Below, piece by piece: positions 26,832-34,507 of a stretch of DNA of 64,000 nucleotides. Source of the DNA: JAVVPO01 sp036655715. Its GTDB lineage: Bacteria > Bacillota > Clostridia > Lachnospirales > Cellulosilyticaceae. The notes under the pieces were generated by a model that did no database searches, was not told the origin of the DNA, and saw only the letters and a list, made by a program, of their open reading frames with translations. The translations under genes and the position numbers were made by a program. Position 1 is the first letter of the stretch, and every line of letters starts with the position of its first letter. Location: contig JAVVPO010000005.1 in NCBI GenBank assembly GCA_036655715.1, forward strand, positions 4,866-68,865, read 5' to 3'.

Positions 26832-28580
26832 CTAGGCCTCATTAATCTCTTCTTCTAATTTTTGCTGATTATTCATTTCAGAATAAATACCTTCTTTAGC
26901 CAACAAGGTCTCATGATTTCCTGCTTCTACGATTTTTCCATTTTCTAATACGATAATTTTGTCTGCATGCTTCACAGTAGAAATACGATGTGCAATAAGA
27001 ATATTCGTCTTGCCTACCCTTACTTTCTTTAAATTGCTAAGTATTTGTTCTTCTGTTTTTGTATCTACTGCTGATAGCGAATCATCTAATATAATAATAG
27101 GTGTATTAAGTATCATAGCTCTAGCTATTGAAACCCTTTGCTTTTGTCCTCCAGATAAGCTTGTCCCTCGCTCACCTACTACTGTCTCATATTGATGTGG
27201 AAAGTCTATAATATTTTCATGCACATTAGCTTTCTTTGCTGCTTCTATAACTCTCTCCATATCTAACTCATCTAATCCAAATCCAATATTATGAGCTATT
27301 GTGTCACTAAACAAGAAATTGTCTTGTGGTACATAAGCAATGTTTTGCCTTACATTTTTTAGTGGCATCTTCATAATGTCATGACCATCTAAGAGTATAG
27401 ACCCTTCAGGTGAGTTATAAAGTCTTAGTAGTAAGTTAACTAATGTAGACTTACCACTCCCCGTTCTTCCTAATATAGCTAGTGTTTCTCCTTCTTTTAC
27501 TTCTATATTAATGTTGCTTAAAGCCATCTGCTGATTATCAGGAAAATCAAAACTTAAATCTTGAATCTTGATAGCTCCGCCCATTTTCTCGCAATTCACT
27601 ACGCCATCTACATCTTGTACACTAGAGACCTCTTCAAGTACACCCTCAATGCGTTTAACCGATGCAATCCCTTGGGCAAAGATATTAATCCCCATTGCAA
27701 TAGCCATCATGGGCCAATTAAGCATTAAGATATATTGGTTGAAAGCCACAAACTCTCCTATAGTAATTTCATTAACCATTGTAAGGTATCCACCGTATCC
27801 TATAGAAATCAGTAGACTAAGTCCTACTAATAAATACATGAGCGGATTCAATATGGCTGAAAGCTTTGTCAATCTTAGATTCTTATTATAGTTATCTCTA
27901 CTAATCTCTTCAAAATCTTTGGCATCATAGCTTTCTTGAACAAAAGACTTAATAACCTTGATGCCTGAAAAAGACTCTTGCACTTTATCTGATAACATTG
28001 CAAAAGCTTTTTGCTTATCTCCAAATCGTTCTTCAACTTTCTTCTCAAAATAGGCTCCACCTATGGCAATAATCGGCATAGGTAGTATCGCCATGAGTGT
28101 TAAAGATACATCCACATAGGTTAGCATCTTAAAGATAACCATCAGGGTCATCACTACTGCATCCACAATAATAATAATACCACTGCCTACCATCATACGC
28201 ACAGCATTAATATCATTGGTTGCATAAGCCATCAAATTACCTGTCTTATGTGTATTAAAGTAAGGTACATCCATCTCTACCCACTTACTAAAAATTTGAT
28301 GTCTAATATCTGTTTCTACTTTTCTAGATGTTCCTATAATGAAATACCTCCAGCCAATCCTACCTAATACTAAGATGAACGTTACACCTAATAAAGCTAA
28401 CGCTAACTTCCATATACCAGTTGAATCAATACTTCCATCTTTGATACCATCTGTTATCATTCCTGTAATTTGTGGTATGTAAAGCTGCATGTAATCTACA
28501 ATAAGTAATATAATAATCCCAATGATATACGGTATTTTATATTTTAGAAAATACTCTTTTAATAATGATTTTTTCTTCAC
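26832..28580 (-). CDS. ABC exporter half-transporter, ATPase-permease fusion (first subunit)
   Basis: The 582-residue product has six membrane helices and an ATPase domain with Walker A ILGRTGSGKSTLV, signature TSLSGGQKQRVSIARA and a Walker B ending IIILDDSLSAVDTKTEE. Asp replaces the catalytic Glu after Walker B (LDDS), the degenerate site typical of one half of heterodimeric exporters such as BmrC/BmrD, while the partner has the intact LDEA. The two genes therefore form one heterodimer. The start is a GTG at 28578-28580 behind AGGAGGGGACACAG. A perfect 26-base palindrome lies 35-60 bases upstream. Confidence 0.92.
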   Translation of the reverse strand: MKKKSLLKEYFLKYKIPYIIGIIILLIVDYMQLYIPQITGMITDGIKDGSIDSTGIWKLALALLGVTFILVLGRIGWRYFIIGTSRKVETDIRHQIFSKWVEMDVPYFNTHKTGNLMAYATNDINAVRMMVGSGIIIIVDAVVMTLMVIFKMLTYVDVSLTLMAILPMPIIAIGGAYFEKKVEERFGDKQKAFAMLSDKVQESFSGIKVIKSFVQESYDAKDFEEISRDNYNKNLRLTKLSAILNPLMYLLVGLSLLISIGYGGYLTMVNEITIGEFVAFNQYILMLNWPMMAIAMGINIFAQGIASVKRIEGVLEEVSSVQDVDGVVNCEKMGGAIKIQDLSFDFPDNQQMALSNINIEVKEGETLAILGRTGSGKSTLVNLLLRLYNSPEGSILLDGHDIMKMPLKNVRQNIAYVPQDNFLFSDTIAHNIGFGLDELDMERVIEAAKKANVHENIIDFPHQYETVVGERGTSLSGGQKQRVSIARAMILNTPIIILDDSLSAVDTKTEEQILSNLKKVRVGKTNILIAHRISTVKHADKIIVLENGKIVEAGNHETLLAKEGIYSEMNNQQKLEEEINEA

Positions 28581-28614
28581 CTGTGTCCCCTCCTATACAA
28601 TTGTACATGATAAT

Positions 28615-28640
28615 AGCTGCCAACAAATTTGTTGGCAGCT
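28615..28640. terminator. Perfect 26-base palindrome between glucokinase and the ABC exporter
   Basis: AGCTGCCAACAAA is followed directly by its exact complement. It can form a strong stem after the glucokinase stop, but there is no T-run on the minus strand. It could equally be an operator for the exporter operon that starts just downstream. Confidence 0.55.
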
Positions 28641-28691
28641 ACTCTTCATATTTTAAATATTAATAACATTTATATCAGACATACTTTCAAA

Positions 28692-29648
28692 TTATAATCT
28701 TGTTCCTATAAGTGCTGCTCCTATGATACCTGCATCATTTCCAAGTGTAGCTGCTTTAATTTCTGTTTGAAGTTCTAACCCACCGTACATTTCATCTTGT
28801 ACATATTTTCTAACTGGCTCTGTGAGTTTTCCCTTTTGAGCACTTACCCCCCCGCCTATTACGATGGCTTCTGGTTGTAATATGTTCACTATATTAGCTA
28901 CACCCTGAGCAATATATTTGAAGTACTGATCAAGTACTTCTTCAGCTACTGCATCGCCTTGGTCAGCTGCATCAAAAACTGTTTTTGCCGTAATATTGTT
29001 AATAGCATTTCCCTTAGCTAATGTAACTAATGCTGAATTGGGGTTCTGAGTCGCTACTTGTTTAGCTTGTCTAATAAGAGCTGTAGCTGATGCATATTGC
29101 TCCCAGCATCCTGTTCTTCCACATCCACAAGGTATGCCATTCTCAAGCGCTATAACGTGGTGACCGATTTCTCCGCCTCCAAAATAAGCTCCTCCAAATA
29201 TCTTACCATTTAAAATGATTCCGCCGCCTATACCTGTGCCTAGAGTTACCATCACTACGCTGCCTTTGCCTTTTGCAGCTCCGCATATAGCTTCTCCTAG
29301 TGTTGCTGCATTGGCGTCATTTTCAACGAATACGTCACTATCAATATATTTTTGTATTTCTTTTTTAACATTTACATTTCTAAAATTAAGATTACTAGAG
29401 TAGATAACTACGCCTTCTTTTGGTGAGGCTATACCAGGACATCCAATACCTATAGAATGAATTTCTTTTTCTGTAATCCCCGCTTCACTCATCACTTCTT
29501 TGCAGACCATCGCCATATCTTCTAGTATTTCCTCTGCAGCTCTTTCTCTTCTTGTCGGAAGTGTAGCACTTTGAATAATCTCGTATTCACTATTTAAAAT
29601 CCCGACTTTAATACTTGTCCCACCTAAATCAACCCCGATATAATACAT
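28692..29648 (-). CDS. glcK: Glucokinase (ROK family)
   Basis: The 318-residue ROK-family kinase phosphorylates glucose with ATP in the cytoplasm. It shows the ATP-binding GVDLGGTSIKVGI at the N-terminus, the catalytic ENDANAATLGEA, the phosphate loop MVTLGTGIGGGII, the zinc motif GIPCGCGRTGCWEQYAS and IVIGGGVSAQKG. It resembles Gram-positive GlcK in length and motifs; specificity for N-acetylmannosamine is a less likely alternative. The start ATG follows GGGAGAATTAAGCTT, 14 bases after hprK, so it is in one operon with hprK and probably uvrC. Confidence 0.92.
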   Translation of the reverse strand: MYYIGVDLGGTSIKVGILNSEYEIIQSATLPTRRERAAEEILEDMAMVCKEVMSEAGITEKEIHSIGIGCPGIASPKEGVVIYSSNLNFRNVNVKKEIQKYIDSDVFVENDANAATLGEAICGAAKGKGSVVMVTLGTGIGGGIILNGKIFGGAYFGGGEIGHHVIALENGIPCGCGRTGCWEQYASATALIRQAKQVATQNPNSALVTLAKGNAINNITAKTVFDAADQGDAVAEEVLDQYFKYIAQGVANIVNILQPEAIVIGGGVSAQKGKLTEPVRKYVQDEMYGGLELQTEIKAATLGNDAGIIGAALIGTRL

Positions 29649-29662
29649 AAGCTTAATTCTCC

Positions 29663-30604
29663 CTATACGTTATTAAAGTTATTTTGCAGATTATTCATTA
29701 CTCTTTGGTTAAGAGCTTCTGCCGCATTATAGCCCATTTTCTTTTGTCTGAAATTAACTGCTGCTGTTTCACATATGATTGCAATATTCCTACCTGGACG
29801 AATAGGTATGGAATGGCTGACTACATCTATATCTAGTATATTGGTGTATTCATTCGTTAAACCTAGTCTATCGTATTGTTTCTTTTGATCCCATAATTCT
29901 AGTTTAATGACTAAGTCAATATTTTTCATTTCCTTAACAGAACCTACACCGAAGATTTGTTTGATATCTACAATACCAATTCCTCTTACTTCAATAAAGT
30001 GACGAATGACCTCTGGCGCAGTTCCAAGTAAAGTTGTAGCAGATACTTTTTTAATTTCTACTGCATCATCGGCTACCAAACGGTGTCCACGACGTACAAG
30101 TTCTAGAGCCGTTTCACTCTTCCCTATACCGCTTTCACCTGTTATGAGTACCCCTTCTCCATAAATATCAACAAGTACACCATGCATAGAAATTCTTGGA
30201 GCAAGCTCCACATGTAGCCATCTATTGGCTTCTGCTAATAAGCTAGTTGTTGATAAATCTGTTTTAAATAAAGGAATACCATATTTTTCTGCACACTCAA
30301 CCATTTTAGGAAAAGGTTCTATCTCTTCTCTACATAAAATGATACAAGGTATATCTTTGTAAGACATAAATCTTTCAATACTTTTATTTCTTTCCTCTTC
30401 ATCCATTTTTTCTAGATAAGTATGTTCTACCTTACCTATTATCTGGAGTCTAGTAGGATCGAAATAATCAAAGAACCCCGCTAACTGGAGAGCTGGTCTA
30501 TTTACGTCTGATTGGGTGATTTGTCTATCCCCATATTCTACGTTAGGCGTGATGGATATAAGGTCAAGATGTTCTATGAGTTTACTTACTTTTACTGAGT
30601 ACAC
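29663..30604 (-). CDS. hprK: HPr kinase/phosphorylase (HprK)
   Basis: HprK phosphorylates HPr on Ser46 and removes the phosphate, setting carbon catabolite repression in Firmicutes. The 313-residue protein has an N-terminal DRTGG-like domain and a C-terminal kinase domain with P-loop GESGIGKSETALEL, the signature VRGIGIVDIKQIFGVGSV, and the C-terminal SIPIRPGRNIA. The length is normal. The start is a GTG at 30602-30604 behind GAGGAGCATGTAG. The placement between uvrC and a glucokinase gene fits a carbon-regulation theme and is common in Clostridia. Confidence 0.96.
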   Translation of the reverse strand: MYSVKVSKLIEHLDLISITPNVEYGDRQITQSDVNRPALQLAGFFDYFDPTRLQIIGKVEHTYLEKMDEEERNKSIERFMSYKDIPCIILCREEIEPFPKMVECAEKYGIPLFKTDLSTTSLLAEANRWLHVELAPRISMHGVLVDIYGEGVLITGESGIGKSETALELVRRGHRLVADDAVEIKKVSATTLLGTAPEVIRHFIEVRGIGIVDIKQIFGVGSVKEMKNIDLVIKLELWDQKKQYDRLGLTNEYTNILDIDVVSHSIPIRPGRNIAIICETAAVNFRQKKMGYNAAEALNQRVMNNLQNNFNNV

Positions 30605-30671
30605 CTACATGCTCCTCTCATTTGTCTGTTTATTTTATTATATCATTTCTTATTATTAGATTAAAGTCTGT

Positions 30672-32507
30672 TTATTGTTTATGAAAAAAATTATAAATAT
30701 TCAAAGCCGTATCTCTTGGGAGTCCCGGCATCTCCTCTAACTCTTCAAGTGTTGCCTGTCTTATTTTCTCTACACTTTTAAAATGATTAATAAGTGCTTT
30801 TTTTCGTTCTTTTCCAACGCCTTTAATCTCATCTAATACTGACTGAATTTGGGCTTGTCCTCTTAGCTTCTTATGGTATTCGATAGAGAATCTATGCACC
30901 TCATCTTGTATTCTTGCCACAAGTTTAAAACCTTCTGTCTGAGCCTTTAAGAGAACCTCTTCATTTTCATAGAGTAGTCCCCGTGTTCTATGTTTATCAT
31001 CTTTTACCATGCCACACACTGGAATATTTAATTGATATTTATCTAGAATTTTCTTTGCAGCATTAACTTGACCTTTGCCACCATCCATAAAAATAACATC
31101 TGGAGCTTTTGTAAAACTACTCTCTTCTTGCTCTCCTAGTAGCCTAATCACCCTTCTTTCTAGGACTTCTTCCATGCTACCATAATCATTGGGCCCCATG
31201 ATACTTTTAATCTTAAACTTTCTATAATCACTACGTTTAGGCTTTCCACCTTCGAAAACTACCATACCGCCAACTGATTGTACACCTTGTGTGTTAGATA
31301 TATCATAAGCCTCTATGCGGTAGGGCAACTTAGGTAATCCTACTGCTTCTTGTATTTCTTCTAAGGCACCCTTTGTCTTGGCCTCTTGCCTTCTTATCTC
31401 ATCACCAAATTGTCTAAGGGTCAGATAGGCATTCTTACTTGCGAGTTCCAGCAAACTATGTTTACTTCCTTTTTGAGGTAATTTAAGATGTACTTTATTC
31501 CCTTTTTTCTGTGAAAGATAGTCTTCTAGAATTTCATATTCTTCAGGTACTTTTTCTACTAATATTTCTTTGGGAATAAAGGTCACTGCAGAGTAAAACT
31601 GTAAGATAAAATCTCTAAAGATACTTTCTATAGCCTCTCCCTCAGTCTCTTTAATCATGAAATGTTCTCTACCCACCATCTTCCCTTGTCTCACAAAGTA
31701 AACTTGCATAAGGGTATCCTTCTCACTTTTTGCGAAGGCAATAATATCTTGATCTTCCATTGAACTATTAATAGCTGCCTGTTTTTGCTCAATTTTTGTA
31801 ATAGCATTCATTTGATCTCTAAGTACTGCGGCTTTTTCAAAATTAAGTTCTTCTGAAGCTTGTAACATTTGCTCCTCTAGTTGTCTTATAACCTCTTTAT
31901 ACTTACCATTTAAAAACGAAATGACTTCATCCACCATCTTTTTATAGTCTGATTCGCTAATTTTACCTATACATGGCCCACTGCACTGCCCTATATGATA
32001 ATTAAGGCAAGCTCTCTCCTTACCTATATCTTTCGGAAGGTTACGGCTACACGTTAATAATTGCCATGTTTTTTTGATAATCTCTACAATCTCCCACATC
32101 GCATTTACATCCGTATAGGGACCAAAATATTTTGCGCTATCTTTTCTCATTTTACGTACAATCGTAATCTTAGGAAAAGCATCTCCTACATTAATTTTTA
32201 TGTAAGGATAGTGTTTATCATCTTTAAGTCTAATATTATATTTAGGATTATATTTTTTAATTAAATTACATTCTAAAATAAGTGCTTCCATTTCTGATTG
32301 TGTCACGATATATTCAAAACTACGGATATTCTCCACCATTTTGATAACTTTAATCGAATGATTACGTGACTTTTGAAAATATTGCTTTACCCTATTTTTT
32401 AAATTAATGGCTTTACCTACGTAAATGATTTGTTCTAGTTCATTCTTCATTAAATAAACACCAGGGTTATTCGGTAATTTTTTTAATTCTTCTTGTATAT
32501 CAAACAT
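30672..32507 (-). CDS. uvrC: Excinuclease ABC subunit C (UvrC)
   Basis: UvrC makes both incisions in nucleotide excision repair. The 611-residue protein has an N-terminal GIY-YIG nuclease domain (NNPGVYLMKN, IIYVGKAINLKNR), the UVR UvrB-binding segment (EELNFEKAAVLRDQM), the RNase-H-like 5' nuclease domain (IEAYDISNTQGVQSVGGMVV, FMDGGKGQ) and a C-terminal helix-hairpin-helix region (DEIKGVGKERKKALINHF, MPGLPRDTALNIYNF). I start at the ATG 32505-32507, which follows AAAGGAGAGTCAGTT; an in-frame ATG 18 bases earlier overlaps that site. uvrA and uvrB lie elsewhere in the window. Confidence 0.96.
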   Translation of the reverse strand: MFDIQEELKKLPNNPGVYLMKNELEQIIYVGKAINLKNRVKQYFQKSRNHSIKVIKMVENIRSFEYIVTQSEMEALILECNLIKKYNPKYNIRLKDDKHYPYIKINVGDAFPKITIVRKMRKDSAKYFGPYTDVNAMWEIVEIIKKTWQLLTCSRNLPKDIGKERACLNYHIGQCSGPCIGKISESDYKKMVDEVISFLNGKYKEVIRQLEEQMLQASEELNFEKAAVLRDQMNAITKIEQKQAAINSSMEDQDIIAFAKSEKDTLMQVYFVRQGKMVGREHFMIKETEGEAIESIFRDFILQFYSAVTFIPKEILVEKVPEEYEILEDYLSQKKGNKVHLKLPQKGSKHSLLELASKNAYLTLRQFGDEIRRQEAKTKGALEEIQEAVGLPKLPYRIEAYDISNTQGVQSVGGMVVFEGGKPKRSDYRKFKIKSIMGPNDYGSMEEVLERRVIRLLGEQEESSFTKAPDVIFMDGGKGQVNAAKKILDKYQLNIPVCGMVKDDKHRTRGLLYENEEVLLKAQTEGFKLVARIQDEVHRFSIEYHKKLRGQAQIQSVLDEIKGVGKERKKALINHFKSVEKIRQATLEELEEMPGLPRDTALNIYNFFHKQ

Positions 32508-32719
32508 AACTGACTCTCCTTTCATCTCTTTTTGTTATCTATCTCTCTAGTATCTATTTCTATATAGTATAAACTACTTTTAAATTTTTACCTACCTTTA
32601 CCTTAATTACTTTAATTATTCTTCAAGTATTTTCCAATATATTACAGAATAATCTTTCGATTAATTCTTATACTATTTATATCTATTAAATACAAAAAAA
32701 CATCTTTGGAGGTTATATA

Positions 32720-33145
32720 ATGTTCAAATCTAAAATAATTGCTTTTATCCTGTGTTTATCACTCTTTATTCCTTGTACTACAGCATTCGCTAATCCTAGT
32801 CCTACTCCAGACCCTTCTAACCCAATTCATATTAACTATATTCTTAACCAAGTAGAAGATAGCTTAGAAGATACTTTAGATAAGCAATATAAGGTAGATT
32901 GGGATTTTGATATTTATTATGAGAATGGTGTTGTTAAGCTTATCATCGAATATGATGCACAAGATGCTAAAGCTTTTAACAAAATTTCTAAAGAACAACT
33001 CACAGAACTTATTACTACTATTTCTAAACAAATTACTGATGCCCTGGGCCAAGAAGTACCTGTTGAAGGCATCATTAAAGAAGATGATAAAACGACACCT
33101 ACTTACACATTTATGTATAAGGATGGAAAAGTGGACATCAAGTAA
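32720..33145 (+). CDS. Secreted protein of unknown function (shared domain with the next gene)
   Basis: The 141-residue product has a clear signal peptide (IIAFILCLSLFIPC, cleavage probably after TAFA) and a short Pro-rich stretch. The remaining 105 residues form one domain with the pattern V-D-W-D-F-D, L-I-I-E-Y-D, A-F-N-K-I-S, VPVEGIIKED and MYKDGKVDIK. The same pattern recurs in the product of the next gene, so they are paralogues. No named family is recognised. The start ATG follows GGAGGTTATATA. It is on the plus strand, divergent from uvrC. It is presumably released or wall-associated; its role is unknown. Confidence 0.8.
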   Translation: MFKSKIIAFILCLSLFIPCTTAFANPSPTPDPSNPIHINYILNQVEDSLEDTLDKQYKVDWDFDIYYENGVVKLIIEYDAQDAKAFNKISKEQLTELITTISKQITDALGQEVPVEGIIKEDDKTTPTYTFMYKDGKVDIK

Positions 33146-33190
33146 ACTTTTGTTACATTTCTATTAATTTTTTCCAGTTCAATTGAATTT

Positions 33191-33247
33191 ATGCCTCCTT
33201 CTATGTATACTTATTCTAAAGTAACTTATACATACTAAAGGAGGCAT
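33191..33247 (+). promoter_or_regulatory. Long hairpin that covers the ribosome binding site of the next gene
   Basis: ATGCCTCCTTCTATGTATA (33191-33209) is complementary to TATACATACTAAAGGAGGCAT (33227-33247) apart from a small internal mismatch. The right arm contains the GGAGG of the downstream gene, so the folded RNA would hide it. No T-run follows, which argues against a simple terminator. Confidence 0.6.
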
Positions 33248-33252
33248 TTATT

Positions 33253-34449
33253 GTGAAAGCAAGAACAAAGAAAATGACAGCAATTTCACTAGGTCTTATT
33301 ATGGGGGCTAGTACATTTGGAACAGTATTACATGCTGAGACCATTACAAAAACTTTAAAGGCAACATATAATGATATTAAGGTTACCTTTAACGGGGATT
33401 ACAAGCAACCTGTTAATGAACCATTTTTAATTAATGGCTCTGTTTACGTAGCATTACGTGATGCAGGAGAAATGACAGGTAACAAGGTAGATTGGGATAG
33501 TGCTAATAAAACAGTTAAAATCACGGATACTACTGCTAATAATTCAGTATCTAGCACTGAACTTGCTAATAAAAATCTAGAAATCTCTAGCCTTAAAACA
33601 CAAGTTAAACAACTTGAGGAAAAATTAGCTAAATATGAAAAACAAGAGGCACCTGCTACGGATTCAAATTTATCCTCATCTGCTATCAAAAAAACGCTTG
33701 AAGAAATTGAAGATGAGTATGAAGATAAAAATGGTATCAGCTGGGAATTTGATTTATCTGAAAGTAAAGGCGCACTTGAATTAGATATTACTGTTGCAAG
33801 AAATTCTTCTTCTAAGTTCAATGCACTTTCTTCAACAAAACTCGAAACTTTCCTTAAAGACATTTGTGAAGATATTGCAGATAACCACAAAGCTGTAGAA
33901 ATTAAAGGTACTATCTATGATGAAAAATCTGATGAAGATGTTATGGCATTTGCATATAGTACAAAAGGTAAATTCTCTATAGACTCCTCACTCATTAGTA
34001 ATCGTTCTTTAGAGCGTTTTGCCGATGAATTAGAACGTGATAGTGATTACAGCAATCTTCCTAAGATTAATGTTGATGGATTAAAAACTGAATCATTTTC
34101 TGTTAAAGGTATTGATTTAGAGTATAACAGTAAGAAAGAACTCATTACTTTCTTCGTTGGTGTAGATACAACAAAGATCACTGAGTGGAATAAACTTATC
34201 AACGATGGCGCTAATAATGATAGAAGTGATATTTATTCAACTTCTCAGATTAGTAATTTAGCATACTTCTTAGAAGATATTTGTGATGATATCGCTTATG
34301 AGTTTGATGTAGATGTAGAAGGTATGATTTATAATACAAATAGCATCAGTACTAGTGCCGCTATCAATAAAGGCGAGCTTATGGTAAGATATCAATTAAA
34401 TAGTAGATCTGATGACTATTCTATGGTACTTGTACCTTTAAGTAGATAG
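33253..34449 (+). CDS. Secreted protein with stalk-type (CuAO N1-like) domain and two copies of an unknown domain
   Basis: The 398-residue product has a signal peptide (about residues 1-28), a copper-amine-oxidase-N-terminal-like stalk domain (LINGSVYVALRDAGEMTG, VDWDSANKTVKITD), a coiled-coil segment (about 110-138), and then two repeats of a domain shared with the preceding gene: WEFD...LELDITVARN...FNALS...VEIKGTIYDE in the first (about 150-245) and FFVGVDTT...WNKLI...DVDVEGMIYN in the second (about 270-390). No catalytic motif is visible; it may be a surface structural or binding protein. The start is a GTG at 33253-33255 behind AAAGGAGGCATTTATT, which lies in a hairpin. Confidence 0.8.
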   Translation: MKARTKKMTAISLGLIMGASTFGTVLHAETITKTLKATYNDIKVTFNGDYKQPVNEPFLINGSVYVALRDAGEMTGNKVDWDSANKTVKITDTTANNSVSSTELANKNLEISSLKTQVKQLEEKLAKYEKQEAPATDSNLSSSAIKKTLEEIEDEYEDKNGISWEFDLSESKGALELDITVARNSSSKFNALSSTKLETFLKDICEDIADNHKAVEIKGTIYDEKSDEDVMAFAYSTKGKFSIDSSLISNRSLERFADELERDSDYSNLPKINVDGLKTESFSVKGIDLEYNSKKELITFFVGVDTTKITEWNKLINDGANNDRSDIYSTSQISNLAYFLEDICDDIAYEFDVDVEGMIYNTNSISTSAAINKGELMVRYQLNSRSDDYSMVLVPLSR

Positions 34450-34464
34450 GCTACATTTTTTTAG

Positions 34465-34504
34465 AAAACAACTCCCTTAGGCCTCGGCCTAAGGGAGTTG
34501 TTTT
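34465..34504. terminator. Bidirectional terminator between the secreted-protein gene and uvrA
   Basis: AAAACAACTCCCTTAGGCC pairs perfectly with its complement across a tiny TC centre, with A and T runs on either side. It serves convergent genes ending at 34449 (plus) and 34508 (minus). Confidence 0.92.
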
Positions 34505-34507
34505 TTC

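Noticed and set aside
33444..33890. Minus-strand frame of 148 residues inside the secreted stalk-domain gene
   Set aside because: It lies fully inside a well-supported plus-strand gene with signal peptide and domain repeats; its Ser/Leu-rich product is an antisense artefact.
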